Shown here: positions 10,970 through 20,394 of the stretch, in pieces
Layout of the letters: every line of letters starts with the position of its first letter
Position numbering within the stretch: position 1 is the stretch's first letter
The notes under the pieces: generated by a model
Database searches by the model: none
Seen by the model: only the letters and a program-made list of their open reading frames with translations
Told to the model about the DNA's origin: nothing
From: Acanthosepion esculentum
Lineage: Eukaryota > Mollusca > Cephalopoda > Sepiida > Sepiidae
Direction: 5' to 3'
NCBI GenBank assembly: GCA_964036315.1
Contig: OZ038507.1
Coordinates: forward strand, 60,332,002 to 60,396,001
DNA: 64,000 bases
Program-made: the position numbers and the translations under genes

Positions 10970-10973
<4 letters not shown>
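10839..10973. repeat. Hairpin-forming repeat (R4 family), copy 1
   Basis: Starts GCTTAACAATATTAATTCC and contains CTTCAGACAACTTGAACAAT followed by a near-complementary half (CAAATCATCTGAAGAT), giving an imperfect stem. A second copy is at 15475-15650. Both lie between TA arrays or beside one. Confidence 0.75.

Positions 10974-11004
<31 letters not shown>
10974..11004. repeat. (TA)n array
   Basis: Abuts the 3' end of the hammerhead-bearing SINE on its minus strand. Confidence 0.95.
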
Positions 11005-11006
<2 letters not shown>

Positions 11007-11008
<2 letters not shown>

Positions 11009-11302
11009 CATCCACAGACAGACTGTTTCGCTGTTTCACAGCTCATCAGTGTGGCTAGACGTCCGGTTGCCTCTAGCTAGGATCGAAATCCGACTGAATT
11101 GGCGTCAGTCGGAACTTCTACCACTAAGCCGTCGGCGCACGGCAGGGATGAAGGTGAATTTTATCGTGTTTATTTTTAGATTTAGATAGACACACAGTGA
11201 CTGACAGTGACTCAATTCTGCCGAAGAGTCATGCTATATTAGCTTAAATAGTCACTGTTTACAAATTCACACCTCAAACCAAAGAGCTCAACCGAAATTT
11301 AT
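11007..11302 (-). repeat. tRNA-derived element with hammerhead, copy A
   Basis: Minus-strand order: unique 5' part with TTTCGGTTGAGCTC, a tRNA-like module (about 11150-11080; CCGACTGA and TCAGTCGG pair as an anticodon-type stem, and a GATTTCGATCC B-box-like block follows), then a hammerhead ribozyme, then a (TA)n tract. Copy B at 13662-13972 matches it in the opposite orientation. Copy A lacks the leading repeat of the cleavage-site sequence that copy B has, so it appears 5'-truncated. Confidence 0.85.
11012..11054 (-). ncRNA. Hammerhead ribozyme (type I), copy A
   Basis: On the minus strand: stem I CCACA pairs with TGTGG at the other end; core CTGATGA; stem II GCTGT/ACAGC with a GAA loop; core GAA; a very short stem III ACA/TGT closed by GTC; and cleavage triplet GTC. 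All conserved core bases are present and all helices pair perfectly. An outer GTC/GAC pairing beyond a small internal loop could extend stem I. Minimal stem III is known in hammerheads from Penelope-like elements and retrozymes, where dimers are thought to cleave best. Confidence 0.88.
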
Positions 11303-11309
11303 ATGCCTA

Positions 11310-11510
11310 ATTAAATAATTTTGACAAATTTGGTCTACTTATTTTTAAAAAGATCCTCTCATAATAATTGCAGACAACTTTCTTAGTATCCTTATTAAAG
11401 GGAAAAAAGAAAATTACCATGTTGATGCATATTGATTTTATTCTGAGTTCTTTCGGCATGAGCGCAATGTTGTCATCAGGGTCTTGTTTTTTCTAAGACA
11501 AAATGTTCAT
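11310..11510 (+). repeat. Dispersed repeat R5, copy 1
   Basis: Shares GTCTACTTATTTT, AAAATTACCATGTTG, TTTTATTCTGAGTTCTTTC and GTCATCAGGGT blocks with 14065-14270 in the same orientation. On the minus strand its end reads CTGATGACAACATTGCGC then CATGCCGAAAG, a decayed hammerhead-like pattern. Confidence 0.75.
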
Positions 11511-12029
11511 CATGTTTTTAAGACAAAATGAACACAACAATTTTATCCTAGGAAATTTTTGGTCTCATGAGAGCAATGCTATATTGTATATTGACTGAAC
11601 ATTTAAAATTATTAAAATTATGATTTAATATTGGGGTATAAATGCAAGAAAGAGTGCGTGGGTAAGGAAACTGAGTAAAATATAAAACGAAATAAAATAA
11701 AATAAAATTCCATTAAATTTAAAAGTTCAAACAATCCCGGGGGAGGGGGGCAACTTTACCTATATGAGGATTGGAGAAAAAGAAAGAAGAAATAAGTGAA
11801 AGGGGAGGAAGAGAAAAAGAAAAAGAGAAAGAAAAAGAGAAAGAAAGAGAAAGAAAAAGAGAAAGAAAAGAGGAAGAAGAAAGATAAATAGAATTACTGG
11901 CGGAATAAGGATAAATCTATAAATCTAAAGTTTTAGACTCTGTCTATCTGTTTACTTGTGATTGAACTCTTTGTATGGTTTTGAAGATAGACCCCCATAA
12001 CAATATATATTCTGAAACAACATTACCCA
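11511..12029. repeat. Inverted-repeat arm and GA-rich tract
   Basis: Bases 11575-11890 match 13190-13520 in reverse complement: TATAAATGCAAGAAAGAGTG, GGGTAAGGAA, CCATTAAATTTAAAAG and a GGGGGGCAACTTTA-type block, then GA-rich DNA against TC-rich DNA. The two arms are about 1.3 kb apart. Confidence 0.7.
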
Positions 12030-12650
12030 GGGTACTTGTATAAGTATATTTCATTTTGATCAAAGGGGGTTACTAGGAGAGGAACCTCCCCACACACACT
12101 GATAATTGTTTACCCTTTGATATAAATTAAATTTAAATTTGAACAAGGGAATGATTACTAGTGTACTTGGATAAGTATATTTCATTTTGATCAAAGGTGG
12201 CCCTGGGGTGTGGGGAACAAAACCCACACTGATTTTTTTTTTTTTTCATTTTGATATAAATTAAATTTAAATTTGAACAAGGGAATGACGCCTATCCAAA
12301 ATATAGAAGGAGAAAGCCAGGAGATGGAGGTCACACCGGCAAGATCAAAATTAGACAATATGGACGTCAAGTTGAGCAAGAAATCAGTGAGTATTGCCTT
12401 ACAATGCATATTTGTTGTGACAATTCAACTAACATATCAATGTTGAAATCTGTTCATCAATTCATTCAATCAAGTATTCCATCAAATACATATCAAAGGG
12501 GTCAGATCAAGCTGTTTTTGCACACACAACCCCCCACTGAAAATTTTTTCCTTCAATTTAAATTAGATTTGAACAAGGGAATGACTCCTATTCAAAATAT
12601 GGAAGGGGAAAGCAGATGAAGGTCACATCAACAAGATCATTCAGTAATAT
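12030..12650 (+). repeat. Three partial copies of a dispersed repeat
   Basis: AAGTATATTTCATTTTGATC, then AATTTGAACAAGGGAATGA, recur at about 12040-12150, 12170-12290 and 12540-12590. CAAAATATAGAAGGAGAAAG recurs at about 12297 and 12594 with small changes. No recognised coding content. Confidence 0.7.
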
Positions 12651-12789
12651 TGAAATGCATCATTTTTCTAAACAAACTGTAACAATGATTTAAAATCACG
12701 CATCATTTTCTTACAAAAAATGCATGACACACAGCAAGGCATAGGTAATTCAGCTAGTATGAATATAAAGTTAATATTGAGTTAGTATG

Positions 12790-13095
12790 AGAAAAAGTCA
12801 TGATGGAGTAATGGATAACAGCTCGGATTGAGGGATCAGTGAGCCGAGTTCAAATTCAAGTTGGATCCATTACATTTACTTACATGCTAATACCCTTGGG
12901 AAAGATATGAATCCTCCCCCCAGCTATGGGTAAATAGCAGGACAGATTGGATTCTATAGCCTTGGATAGCAACTGGTCTACAGTAGAAAGAAATGACAAC
13001 CTACTGCAGGAAAAAAATCTGCCTCATCAGTCATGTATCGAAAGATATATTATCGCCTAAGCGTGTATCACGTATGTCACATAACTGACTGACCC
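12790..13095 (+). repeat. tRNA-derived SINE (S1 family), near full length
   Basis: A-box-like GGAGTAATGGATAACAGC, B-box-like GAGTTCAAATTC, body CCCTTGGGAAAG and CTATGGGTAAATAGCAGGAC, and tail CGAAAGATATATTATCGCC. Collinear with 6608-6905 and 25055-25352. Confidence 0.88.
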
Positions 13096-13149
13096 TTGAA
13101 AAAGGTATGAATCTTCTTCTTCACTTATGACATTTTATCCTTATTCCAC

Positions 13150-13520
13150 AAGTGATTCTATCTATCTTTCCTCTTTCACTTTTCTTTTCCTTTCTCGTCT
13201 TTTCTTTTTGTCTTTTTCTTTTTCTCTTCTTCTCTTTTCCCTTATTTCTTCTTTTTTTTCCTCCTATCTTCATATATATAAAGCTACCCCCTCTTGGACT
13301 ACTTGATCTTTTAAATTTAATGGATTTTTTAAAATTTTATGGTGGGGGGCAACTTTATGTATATAATTATTGTATTTATTCCTTTTTTTATTTCACTTTA
13401 TTTCCTTACCCAAACACTATTTCTTGCATTTATACCCATATAATAAATCTTAATTAGAGTCAGTTTCAATTTTGAGTCAATATACAATTTAGCGTTGCTT
13501 CCATGAGACACAAAAGTTTT
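13150..13520. repeat. TC-rich tract and second inverted-repeat arm
   Basis: Reverse complement of 11575-11890, as noted there. The pyrimidine-rich part at 13160-13265 mirrors the GA-rich part at 11770-11885. Confidence 0.7.
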
Positions 13521-13606
13521 GAAAACACCCATATTGAAAAATTCATAAATACTAGTACATGATGATTGTACAGACATGAAAGTCTGAGTTGTACAACTAA
13601 CATAGG

Positions 13607-13608
<2 letters not shown>

Positions 13609-13654
<46 letters not shown>
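13609..13654. repeat. (TA)n array
   Basis: Lies immediately upstream of hammerhead element copy B. Confidence 0.95.
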
Positions 13655-13660
<6 letters not shown>

Positions 13661-13661
13661 C

Positions 13662-13972
13662 TGTGGATGACAAAAATATTGGCTCCTGAAAAATTAATTT
13701 CGGTTGAGCTCTCTGATTTGAGGTGTGAATTTGTAAACAGTGACTATTTAAGCTAATATTGCACGACTCTTCAGTCAGTCACTGTGTGTTTATCTAAATC
13801 TAAAAATAAACACGCTAAAATTCACCTTCATCCCTGACATGCGCCGACGGCTTAGTGGGAGAAGTTCCGACTGATGCAAATTCAGTCGGGTTTCGATCCT
13901 AGCTAGAGGCAACCGGACGTCTAGCCACACTGATGAGCTGTGAAACAGCGAAACAGTCTGTCTGTGGATGAC
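13662..13972 (+). repeat. tRNA-derived element with hammerhead, copy B (301-nt unit)
   Basis: The element begins at 13662, just after GTC, with TGTGGATGACAAAAATAT. The same sequence follows the ribozyme cleavage position 13962/13963. The span between the two predicted cleavage points is 301 nt. In order it holds a TTTCGGTTGAGCTC block, a tRNA-like module (about 13840-13912; CCGACTGA/TCAGTCGG stem, GGCTTAGTGGGAGAAGT A-box-like, GGTTTCGATCC B-box-like), and the hammerhead. A (TA)n tract follows. The terminal repeats are those expected if the inserted copy came from a multimeric or circular RNA cut by the ribozyme; this is inference. Confidence 0.85.
13925..13967 (+). ncRNA. Hammerhead ribozyme (type I), copy B
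   Basis: Stem I CCACA (13925-13929) pairs with TGTGG (13963-13967). Core CTGATGA is at 13930-13936. Stem II GCTGT/ACAGC occupies 13937-13949 with a GAA loop. Core GAA is at 13950-13952. Stem III is ACA (13953-13955) with TGT (13959-13961) and a GTC loop. C17 is 13962, with cleavage predicted after it. Every catalytic-core position is intact and the 43 nt are identical to copy A, 2.9 kb away on the other strand. Confidence 0.9.
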
Positions 13973-13973
13973 A

Positions 13974-13976
<3 letters not shown>

Positions 13977-14051
<75 letters not shown>

Positions 14052-14068
14052 TAGATAGATAGATAGAT
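13977..14068. repeat. Compound (TA)n-(GA)n-(GATA)n microsatellite
   Basis: TA to 14026, GA to 14050, then GATA to 14068, directly after the hammerhead element. Confidence 0.95.
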
Positions 14069-14270
14069 GTTGCATTGAATAATTTATACAACTTTTGTCT
14101 ACTTATTTTCAGTTGGATCCTTTCATATTCACAGACAAGCTTTTTGGTCTCATTATTAAGGGAAGAGAGAAAATCACCATGTTGTTACATATTATTTTAT
14201 TCCAAGTTCTTTCAACATAGCACAATGTCATCATCAGGGTGTTGTTTATTTCAAGACAAAAATAGTAGTG
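14065..14270 (+). repeat. Dispersed repeat R5, copy 2
   Basis: Direct-orientation match to 11310-11510. The minus strand of its end reads CTGATGATGACATTGTGC then ATGTTGAAAG, again a decayed hammerhead-like pattern. Confidence 0.75.
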
Positions 14271-14301
14271 TTAATAATTTTCATAGACAAAATTACATAT
14301 A

Positions 14302-14381
14302 TTAGGTTGGTGCAAAAATAATGTCGTTTTCTCACATGAAGTTGAATGTCAAAAAACGACATTATTTTTGCACCAACCTAA
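14302..14381. mobile_element. 80-bp mariner MITE resembling MADE1
   Basis: Begins TTAGGTTGGTGCAAAAATAA and ends with its exact complement. The first 29 bases of each end pair perfectly and TA lies on both sides (14300-14301 and 14382-14383). Length and terminal sequence are very close to the human MADE1 / Hsmar1 MITE, which is also 80 bp with TTAGGTTGGTGCAAAA ends. No coding capacity; mobilised in trans by a mariner transposase. Confidence 0.92.
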
Positions 14382-14500
<119 letters not shown>

Positions 14501-14511
14501 CAGAATGTCCT

Positions 14512-15041
14512 ATAATGATGTGACACATTTTAAGTACAATTATCTTGGATTATAAAAATGAGATAGAGTAATAAATATAGTTATTCCATAACTGATATGC
14601 AAGAATTCAAAATATTATCTAAGATTTTGCTATTTCCGACAGGTATCTGATATCTATTTTACTGATGGTGGTTCCTCATAATGTTGATGACTCCAAAAGA
14701 AATTGCATACACAGTGAAAACATATTTCACCAGTCAAAGATCCATCATTGCGGCCCAAAGGAAATTCTGACAGCAGTTTGGAGAGCGACAGGAACCATCT
14801 CGAAAGGTGATCCTGCCTGCTGTTATAAACATTCCATGATACAGGCAATGCCAAATGTGTTTCAAATGAAAGAGAATGAGCTTGTGCATATTCTCTTTGG
14901 GATGATGACCATCTCAGGGATGTAATATTCAAACCTTAGATAATATGTTGAAATCTTGCATATTAATTATGTAATTAATTATATTTGGTACTCTATGTTA
15001 TAATCCAAGATACTTGCTTTTAAAATGTATCTCATCATTAT
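14512..15041. mobile_element. Long-TIR non-autonomous element, 530 bp
   Basis: The first ~115 bases and the last ~115 bases are imperfect inverted repeats: ATAATGATGTGACACATTTT at the left against ATAATGATGAGATACATTTT read from the right, both continuing through ATCTTGGATTATA and ATATTATCTAAG. The internal 14640-14935 part has short open frames on both strands with no domain I recognise. Superfamily not assigned. Confidence 0.75.
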
Positions 15042-15059
15042 GGAAAACCCTATATATTT

Positions 15060-15061
<2 letters not shown>

Positions 15062-15119
<58 letters not shown>
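15062..15119. repeat. (TA)n array
   Basis: Pure TA dinucleotides. Confidence 0.95.
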
Positions 15120-15123
<4 letters not shown>

Positions 15124-15421
15124 CAATCTAAGAACACACAGGGGTTATTAATAATAAGAATATAGATATCTTTCTCACCCTTTCTCAGACAAGTCTTAAT
15201 TGTTTTATTACTCTTCACACAGAACTTTTTCACTGCCAGTTCAAGGAAGACATTTGTGTCCCTAACACACAAAAAAGAGAATGACTAATATCGAGAATAT
15301 TTAACATCGAAAAACATAAAAAAAATTAATTTTTTTTAATAATATGTGGAAACATCCACTCTTTGCCTGATGAAGGTCATGAGGCCGGAAACTCATGTAG
15401 CAAAATGATGGAAAATAAAGC

Positions 15422-15424
<3 letters not shown>
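15120..15424. other. Spacer with a decayed hammerhead-like motif
   Basis: Mostly unrecognised sequence. At 15366-15396 the plus strand reads CTGATGAAGGTCATGAGGCC then GGAAAC, giving a GGTC/GGCC hairpin between hammerhead-like core segments, but with an extra G before GAAAC. Confidence 0.4.

Positions 15425-15474
<50 letters not shown>
15425..15474. repeat. (TA)n array
   Basis: Directly precedes R4 copy 2. Confidence 0.95.
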
Positions 15475-15476
<2 letters not shown>

Positions 15477-15650
15477 TTAACAATATTAATTTCTATGAAA
15501 GGATGTCCTTATTGCCCTAGTTATAACCTGAGTTTCAGCTCATGCAATCTTCAGACAACTTGAACAATCTCAAATCATCTGAACATTGTGTGAGCATGAA
15601 ACTCGAGTTATGACTAGAGCTATCCTTTCAGAGGAATTAATGCTGTTAAG
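15475..15650. repeat. Hairpin-forming repeat (R4 family), copy 2
   Basis: GCTTAACAATATTAATTTC opens the left half and a near-complement ending GAATTAATGCTGTTAAG closes the right half, so the whole unit folds back on itself. The centre is the CTTGAACAATCTCAAATCAT region, shared with copy 1. Confidence 0.8.
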
Positions 15651-15824
15651 TTTTTTTTTGTTACTTCTAGGCAATCTAGGCTTTGACCACTTTACTGAGT
15701 AGGTAGGTTTGCTGTTAGACCTTTTTTTAGTATTGTCAGTTTTGTTTGATACTTGATTTGACTTGACTAGAGTTTTAGGTCTTGGCAATTTGTCCATTGG
15801 TTCCATTAATGATTTTGTTTTTTC

Positions 15825-15828
<4 letters not shown>

Positions 15829-15875
<47 letters not shown>
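15829..15875. repeat. (TA)n array
   Basis: Pure TA dinucleotides. The flanking sequence 15651-15828 is not recognised. Confidence 0.95.
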
Positions 15876-15877
<2 letters not shown>

Positions 15878-16480
15878 TGTGTGTGTTTGACCAGATATTT
15901 AGAGTATACATAGGAAGTCTGCAATCCTGGAATCTACATGTAACAAATGTTACAAATTATGACTCTCCAATGCAGGCCTCGTTAGCCACAACGAGACTCA
16001 TATTCGTAGACCTTTGACAAATTATGATCAGTACTAGGCTGGAAATAACTTAACAAGTGCTGCGTGTCAGGAAGACCTGCAGAAACTGTTCTGGTCTCAT
16101 CTGTCGCACGAAAAAACACAAATGCGCCTGAGCAAGTGTCTGCAATAGGGATTGGCTAGCTGCCCTAGTAGACAGGTATCCTCAAATAAGAGCGGCCCAG
16201 CTATACATACATGAAAACCATTTCATGAAAACCATTTTAAAAACAATACCTTAGTCAATGTTATTTTTTACCTGAATAGTACTTGTTGACTCACCTAGAT
16301 ATAAAATAACAGTCCTTAGCTTAAAAAAAAAAAATAATTGATTCAAGCCAAACATTGGGAGAATGAATAAAGAGATATCAGGTAAAAGATTCTAAACCAA
16401 ATATCACATCAGGGGAATGTAGTTATAAAAATAATTACAAACTGCAATTAGTTTCCACATTTTCTTTCAAAGTAGACTCC
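15876..16480. other. No recognised gene; short repeat near 16140
   Basis: Only a ~60-base block at 16138-16200 (TGCAATAGGGATTGGCTAGC, then GTAGACAGGTATCCTCAAAT) is shared, with 33318-33375. The rest is unassigned. Confidence 0.4.
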
Positions 16481-16487
16481 TTCCTTA

Positions 16488-16700
16488 AACCAGTGTTTCT
16501 CAACCTTTTTTACTTCAGGACCCACTTGCAGAATAACTAAATCCTTGATTGCATCAGATTTTCATTATTGTCTCAACTGTCGGTTAGTTGTCCTATGGCC
16601 ATTGTCTGTGATGGACGTTACTCCAAGGAAGTGTACAAAAATTGTAATGCTGCACGAACACACTGGCAAGCCTTACCAGTGAGCATATGAAATGAATATA
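16488..16700 (+). pseudogene. hAT-like terminus followed by a Tc1-like transposase fragment
   Basis: CCAGTGTTTCTCAACCTTTT at 16491-16510 resembles the end of hAT-type MITEs. From about 16540 the sequence matches the 5' half of the Tc1-like element at 17401-17950 (reverse complement), including a segment that would read MAIVCDGRYSKEVYKNCNAA. The copy stops near 16690. Confidence 0.65.
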
Positions 16701-16879
16701 ATATGAAATACAGTTATACACACAGGTCAATCTAGTAGTGAGTGCCACTAATTGGAAGGTTGGATGTTCTTGCGTCGTCTCATTCTCACTCTTCCTTGAG
16801 TCTCTCGTAGACAGTTGACGTTATAGGTACTTACTACCTATAGTGTAATCATTCATGGGGGTGCCTGGTTATTCCACTA

Positions 16880-17060
16880 CATCAGAAAGCAAAGTAATAA
16901 GTAATTGTAATAAGTAGACATGTCTTCAAGCACCTTGATGTGGTATGATGTGGTTAGTTAGCTTGTCTTGCTGCATCAAATACAACTGAATCATAAGTTC
17001 GATCCTCACTGGGTACTCCACACTTTCTGTCCTTATACCACATTTAAGCTATGCTTAAAA
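16880..17060 (+). repeat. Decayed tRNA-like SINE
   Basis: GTGGTTAGTTAGCTTGTC resembles an A box and AGTTCGATCCTCACTGGG a B box, spaced about as in a tRNA. No second copy of the body was found in the window. Confidence 0.45.
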
Positions 17061-17400
17061 AATCAACATAGCTTAGATTGTTTAAGTATAGTTTTTTAAA
17101 AGTTATTAATGTAATATAGTGTCTTTGGTATGTGTTTATAGACAGTAAAATGTAAATGTTTTATTCTTCCCTCAAAGCTATGTCTACTTATTACTACCAC
17201 CACAACCAGTGTTATATAAAAACATCCCGAAATCAACATGGAGACAACCACTAAACAAATAAAAATACCTACTAAACTGTGGTAATAAAATAAGCACATC
17301 ACATCTCCCCTCTCACTTGTAACCATTCATCACAATAAAATAAATATTTTTCAGCATAAAAACAGAATGAGTCAAATAAAGCTACATAAGTTTCTACATA
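17061..17400. other. No recognised feature
   Basis: AT-rich unassigned DNA between the tRNA-like SINE and the Tc1-like element. Confidence 0.4.
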
Positions 17401-17950
17401 CAGCTTTGTGCAAATTAATTGAAACAAAACAAATAATTCCGTTATTATTTACTTTTTTCATATTCTTTTAATGAAACATGACCAAGTGCACATGTTAGTA
17501 CTTCATACATCCATTCCACAAAGTTGTTCCTTGCAGATTGACCTCAGATTCTCGATTAGATTTAAATTAGGAGAGTATCCAAGCCAGTCTATAGTACTTT
17601 GATTTGCTCACTGGTAAGGCTTGCCGGTGTGTTCGTGCAGCATTACAATTTTTGTACACTTCCTTGGAGTAACGTCCATCACAGACAATGGCCATAGGAC
17701 AACTAACCGACAGTTGAGACAATAATGAAAATCTGATGCAATCAAGGATGACGCAATATTTTTCAAGGCCAAACAAATTTCATCATACACCCGAAAATAG
17801 ATTCATATTACTGCACACCACTGCAAATTACCTAATCTTAGGAAAAAATAGAAATCGATTACACCCTGTCACTCCAGTGGGTCTAAAACTGACCGTATGG
17901 TGAAAGAAAGAAAACTAAAGCAGTTGTTTTAATTAATTTGCACAAGGGTG
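17401..17950 (-). mobile_element. Internally deleted Tc1-like element
   Basis: Ends are inverted repeats (plus-strand CAGCTTTGTGCAAATTAATT at the left, AATTAATTTGCACAAGGGTG at the right), flanked by TA on both sides. On the minus strand a short transposase N-terminal region (MAIVCDGRYSKEVYKNCNAA) runs almost directly into the C-terminal catalytic block, IDWLGYSPNLNLIENLRSIC. That block is the Tc1 W-P-x-x-SPDLNPIENLW motif with changes. About 500 bp plus terminal repeats against ~1.6 kb for a full Tc1 indicates a large internal deletion; it is non-autonomous. Related pieces lie at 16540-16690, 18001-18155 and 52871-53163. Confidence 0.88.
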
Positions 17951-18000
17951 TATATATTTTGCTTTTGTAAATACCTTATAAGTATATCACAGAAACTATA

Positions 18001-18155
18001 CCCGAAAATAGATTCATATTACTGCACCACAATGAAAATGACGGAATCTGAGTGAAAAATAGAAATCGATTACACACTGTCATTCCAAAACTGACTATAC
18101 GGTGAAAGAAAGAAAACTAAAGCAGTTGTTTCAATTAATTTTCACAATGGTGTAG
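18001..18155 (-). repeat. Duplicate of a Tc1-like terminus
   Basis: Repeats the right end of the preceding element: CCCGAAAATAGATTCATATT, AGAAATCGATTACAC, ACTAAAGCAGTTGTTT, ending CACAATGGTGTA. No transposase segment. Confidence 0.8.
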
Positions 18156-18265
18156 AGTTGTTACTATATTACAATCGCTATAGATCTAGGGGCATCCTGC
18201 AAGACTCGAACTCACTGATCAAAAGTAATTCTCAAAACTAACTACTGTTCAATATTGATGCAACG

Positions 18266-18291
18266 TATATATATATATATATATATATATA
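18266..18291. repeat. Short (TA)n array
   Basis: About 13 TA units. Confidence 0.9.
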
Positions 18292-18800
18292 GGCAGTTAT
18301 AAATATTATCTGGTAACTCTTCTATCCAAACATTCTGTTGTCATATTGCCATAGTCAGCTAGCACATTCCATTCTCCCAACTCAAGGGAGGCATCCATTT
18401 CTGCAGTGTTGTTTGTTGCTGTCATGTCTCTCATTCTTAAATCATGTCTCCCTGCCTCTAACTGTTCTCCGGCTTCCACTGTCAAACTTCATTCAACAAC
18501 CGTCTTCCTGGGCAACCTCATACCCAGACCAATGTTTGTCTCCTGGCTGGTCAGGCATAGCTCAGGATCCCCACAAAGTAAGGAAGCTTTCCACACACTT
18601 TACCTAAATGAACATTTCCCTCCCACCACCACTGGCAGTAATTGCAACATCATCAACGAACGCAGTTCTTCATCCATGCTCTCCAATCTGTTTCATCCTT
18701 TTGTCCAAATGAATTCTTCTCAGGTTTTCCACATTTATTTTTCTTCCTGTATCCAATCGCACCAATCGACTCTTTACTTTCTATGCTTAATCTCTGCTTC
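18292..18800. other. Unassigned ordinary-complexity DNA
   Basis: Noticeably less AT-rich than its surroundings and open for stretches on both strands, but no domain, splice pattern or repeat family is recognised. Confidence 0.35.
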
Positions 18801-20320
18801 TTATTTGCTCATTCTCCTTGCTCTCCATTTGTTTTTCCATTCTCTTTTTACTGATTCTCATTTTATTTTCCTCTTTCCTTACTCTCCATTCATTTCTTTT
18901 ATTTCCTTACTCACCTTGTATTTCTTTACTTTCTTTTCATTTGCTCTCTTCCCTTACTCTCCTTTCATTCCCTTTCTTCCTTTACTCTCCTTTCATTTGC
19001 TCTCTTTACTTACTCTCCTTTCATTTCCTTTACTCTCCTTTCATTTGCTCTCTTTACTTACTCTCCTTTCATTTCCTTTCTTCCTTTACTCTCCTTTCAT
19101 TTGCTCTCTTTACTTACTCTCCTTTCATTTGTTCGCTTTACTTACTCTCCTTTCATTTCCTTTACTCTCCTTTCATTTGCTCTCTTTACTTACTCTCCTT
19201 TCATTTCCTTTCTTCCTTTACTCTCCTTTCATTTGCTCTCTTTACTTACTCTCCTTTCATTTCCTTTACTCTCCTTTCATTTGCTCTCTTTACTTACTCT
19301 CCTTTCATTTGTTCGCTTTACTTACTCTCCTTTCATTTCCTTTACTCTCCTTTCATTTTCTCTCTTTACTTACTCTCCTTTCATTTCCTTTACTCTCCTT
19401 TCATTTGCTCTCTTTACTTACTCTCCTTTCATTTCCTTTACTCTCCTTTCATTTGCTCTCTTTACTTACTCTCCTTTCATTTCCTTTACTCTCCTTTCAT
19501 TTGCTCTCTTTACTTACTCTCCTTTCATTTGTTCGCTTTACTTACTCTCCTTTCATTTCCTTTACTCTCCTTTCATTTTCTCTCTTTACTTACTCTCCTT
19601 TCATTTCCTTTACTCTCCTTTCATTTGCTCTCTTTACTTACTCTCCTTTCATTTCCTTTACTCTCCTTTCATTTGCTCTCTTTACTTACTCTCCTTTCAT
19701 TTCCTTTCTTCCTTTACTCTCCTTTCATTTTCTCTCTTTACTTACTCTCCTTTCATTTCCTTTACTCTCCTTTCATTTGCTCTCTTTACTTACTCTCCTT
19801 TCATTTCCTTTACTCTCTTTTCATTTGCTCTCTTTACTTACTCTCCTTTCATTTCCTTTCCTTTTATTTCTGTTCTTTCTTTACTCTCTTTTCACTTCCT
19901 CACCTCCTTTCCTCTCTTTTTATTTTCTTACTCACCATTCATTTCCTCTTTTCTCTTACTCTCTTTTCATTTCTTTTCCTTGCTCCACTTTCATTTCCAC
20001 TTCTTACTCTCCATTCTTAACTCACTATACCTTTCCCTTCTCTATTTCACTAACGTTTCTGTGCCAGCTTCCCTGATGTCCACTACTTATTCTTTGTTCT
20101 TGTTCTCCTCTCCTCACACTACTTCCATTTTTACTTTTCTTACTCTCTTCTTTTCATCTCCACCTCTTCCCCTCAATTCTTCTTCTTGCTCCCAATTATT
20201 CTCTCCTTCTCTCTCTCTCTATCTCCCACTCTCTTCCTTCAAGCACCTCCTATATTTGTTCTATTCCTTTCCTATGCCCTCACTTTTCCTCTTCTACCCT
20301 CCAACCATTGTTTCATAGAC
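18801..20320. repeat. Pyrimidine-strand minisatellite (TTTACTCTCCTTTCATTTCC units)
   Basis: Two alternating unit types, TTTACTCTCCTTTCATTTCC and TTTGCTCTCTTTACTTAC, form a higher-order array at about 18960-19860 that decays on either side. Almost no purine-led stop codon can occur, so all three forward frames stay open for 400-556 codons. Not a gene. Confidence 0.93.
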
Positions 20321-20394
20321 CAGCACCCATGCAACATTGTGTAGAAAACCAGTAAACACATATCTGAATACCACGTCATTTGTTTTTCTGCCAA

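Noticed and set aside
14654..14932. Protein-coding frames on both strands at 14654-14932
   Set aside because: They lie inside a TIR-bounded non-autonomous element, overlap on opposite strands and show no domain.
18406..20318. Three overlapping forward open frames of 400-556 codons
   Set aside because: All three frames of a pyrimidine-rich minisatellite are open because its units lack stop codons; residues are Phe/Ser/Leu repeats with no domain.
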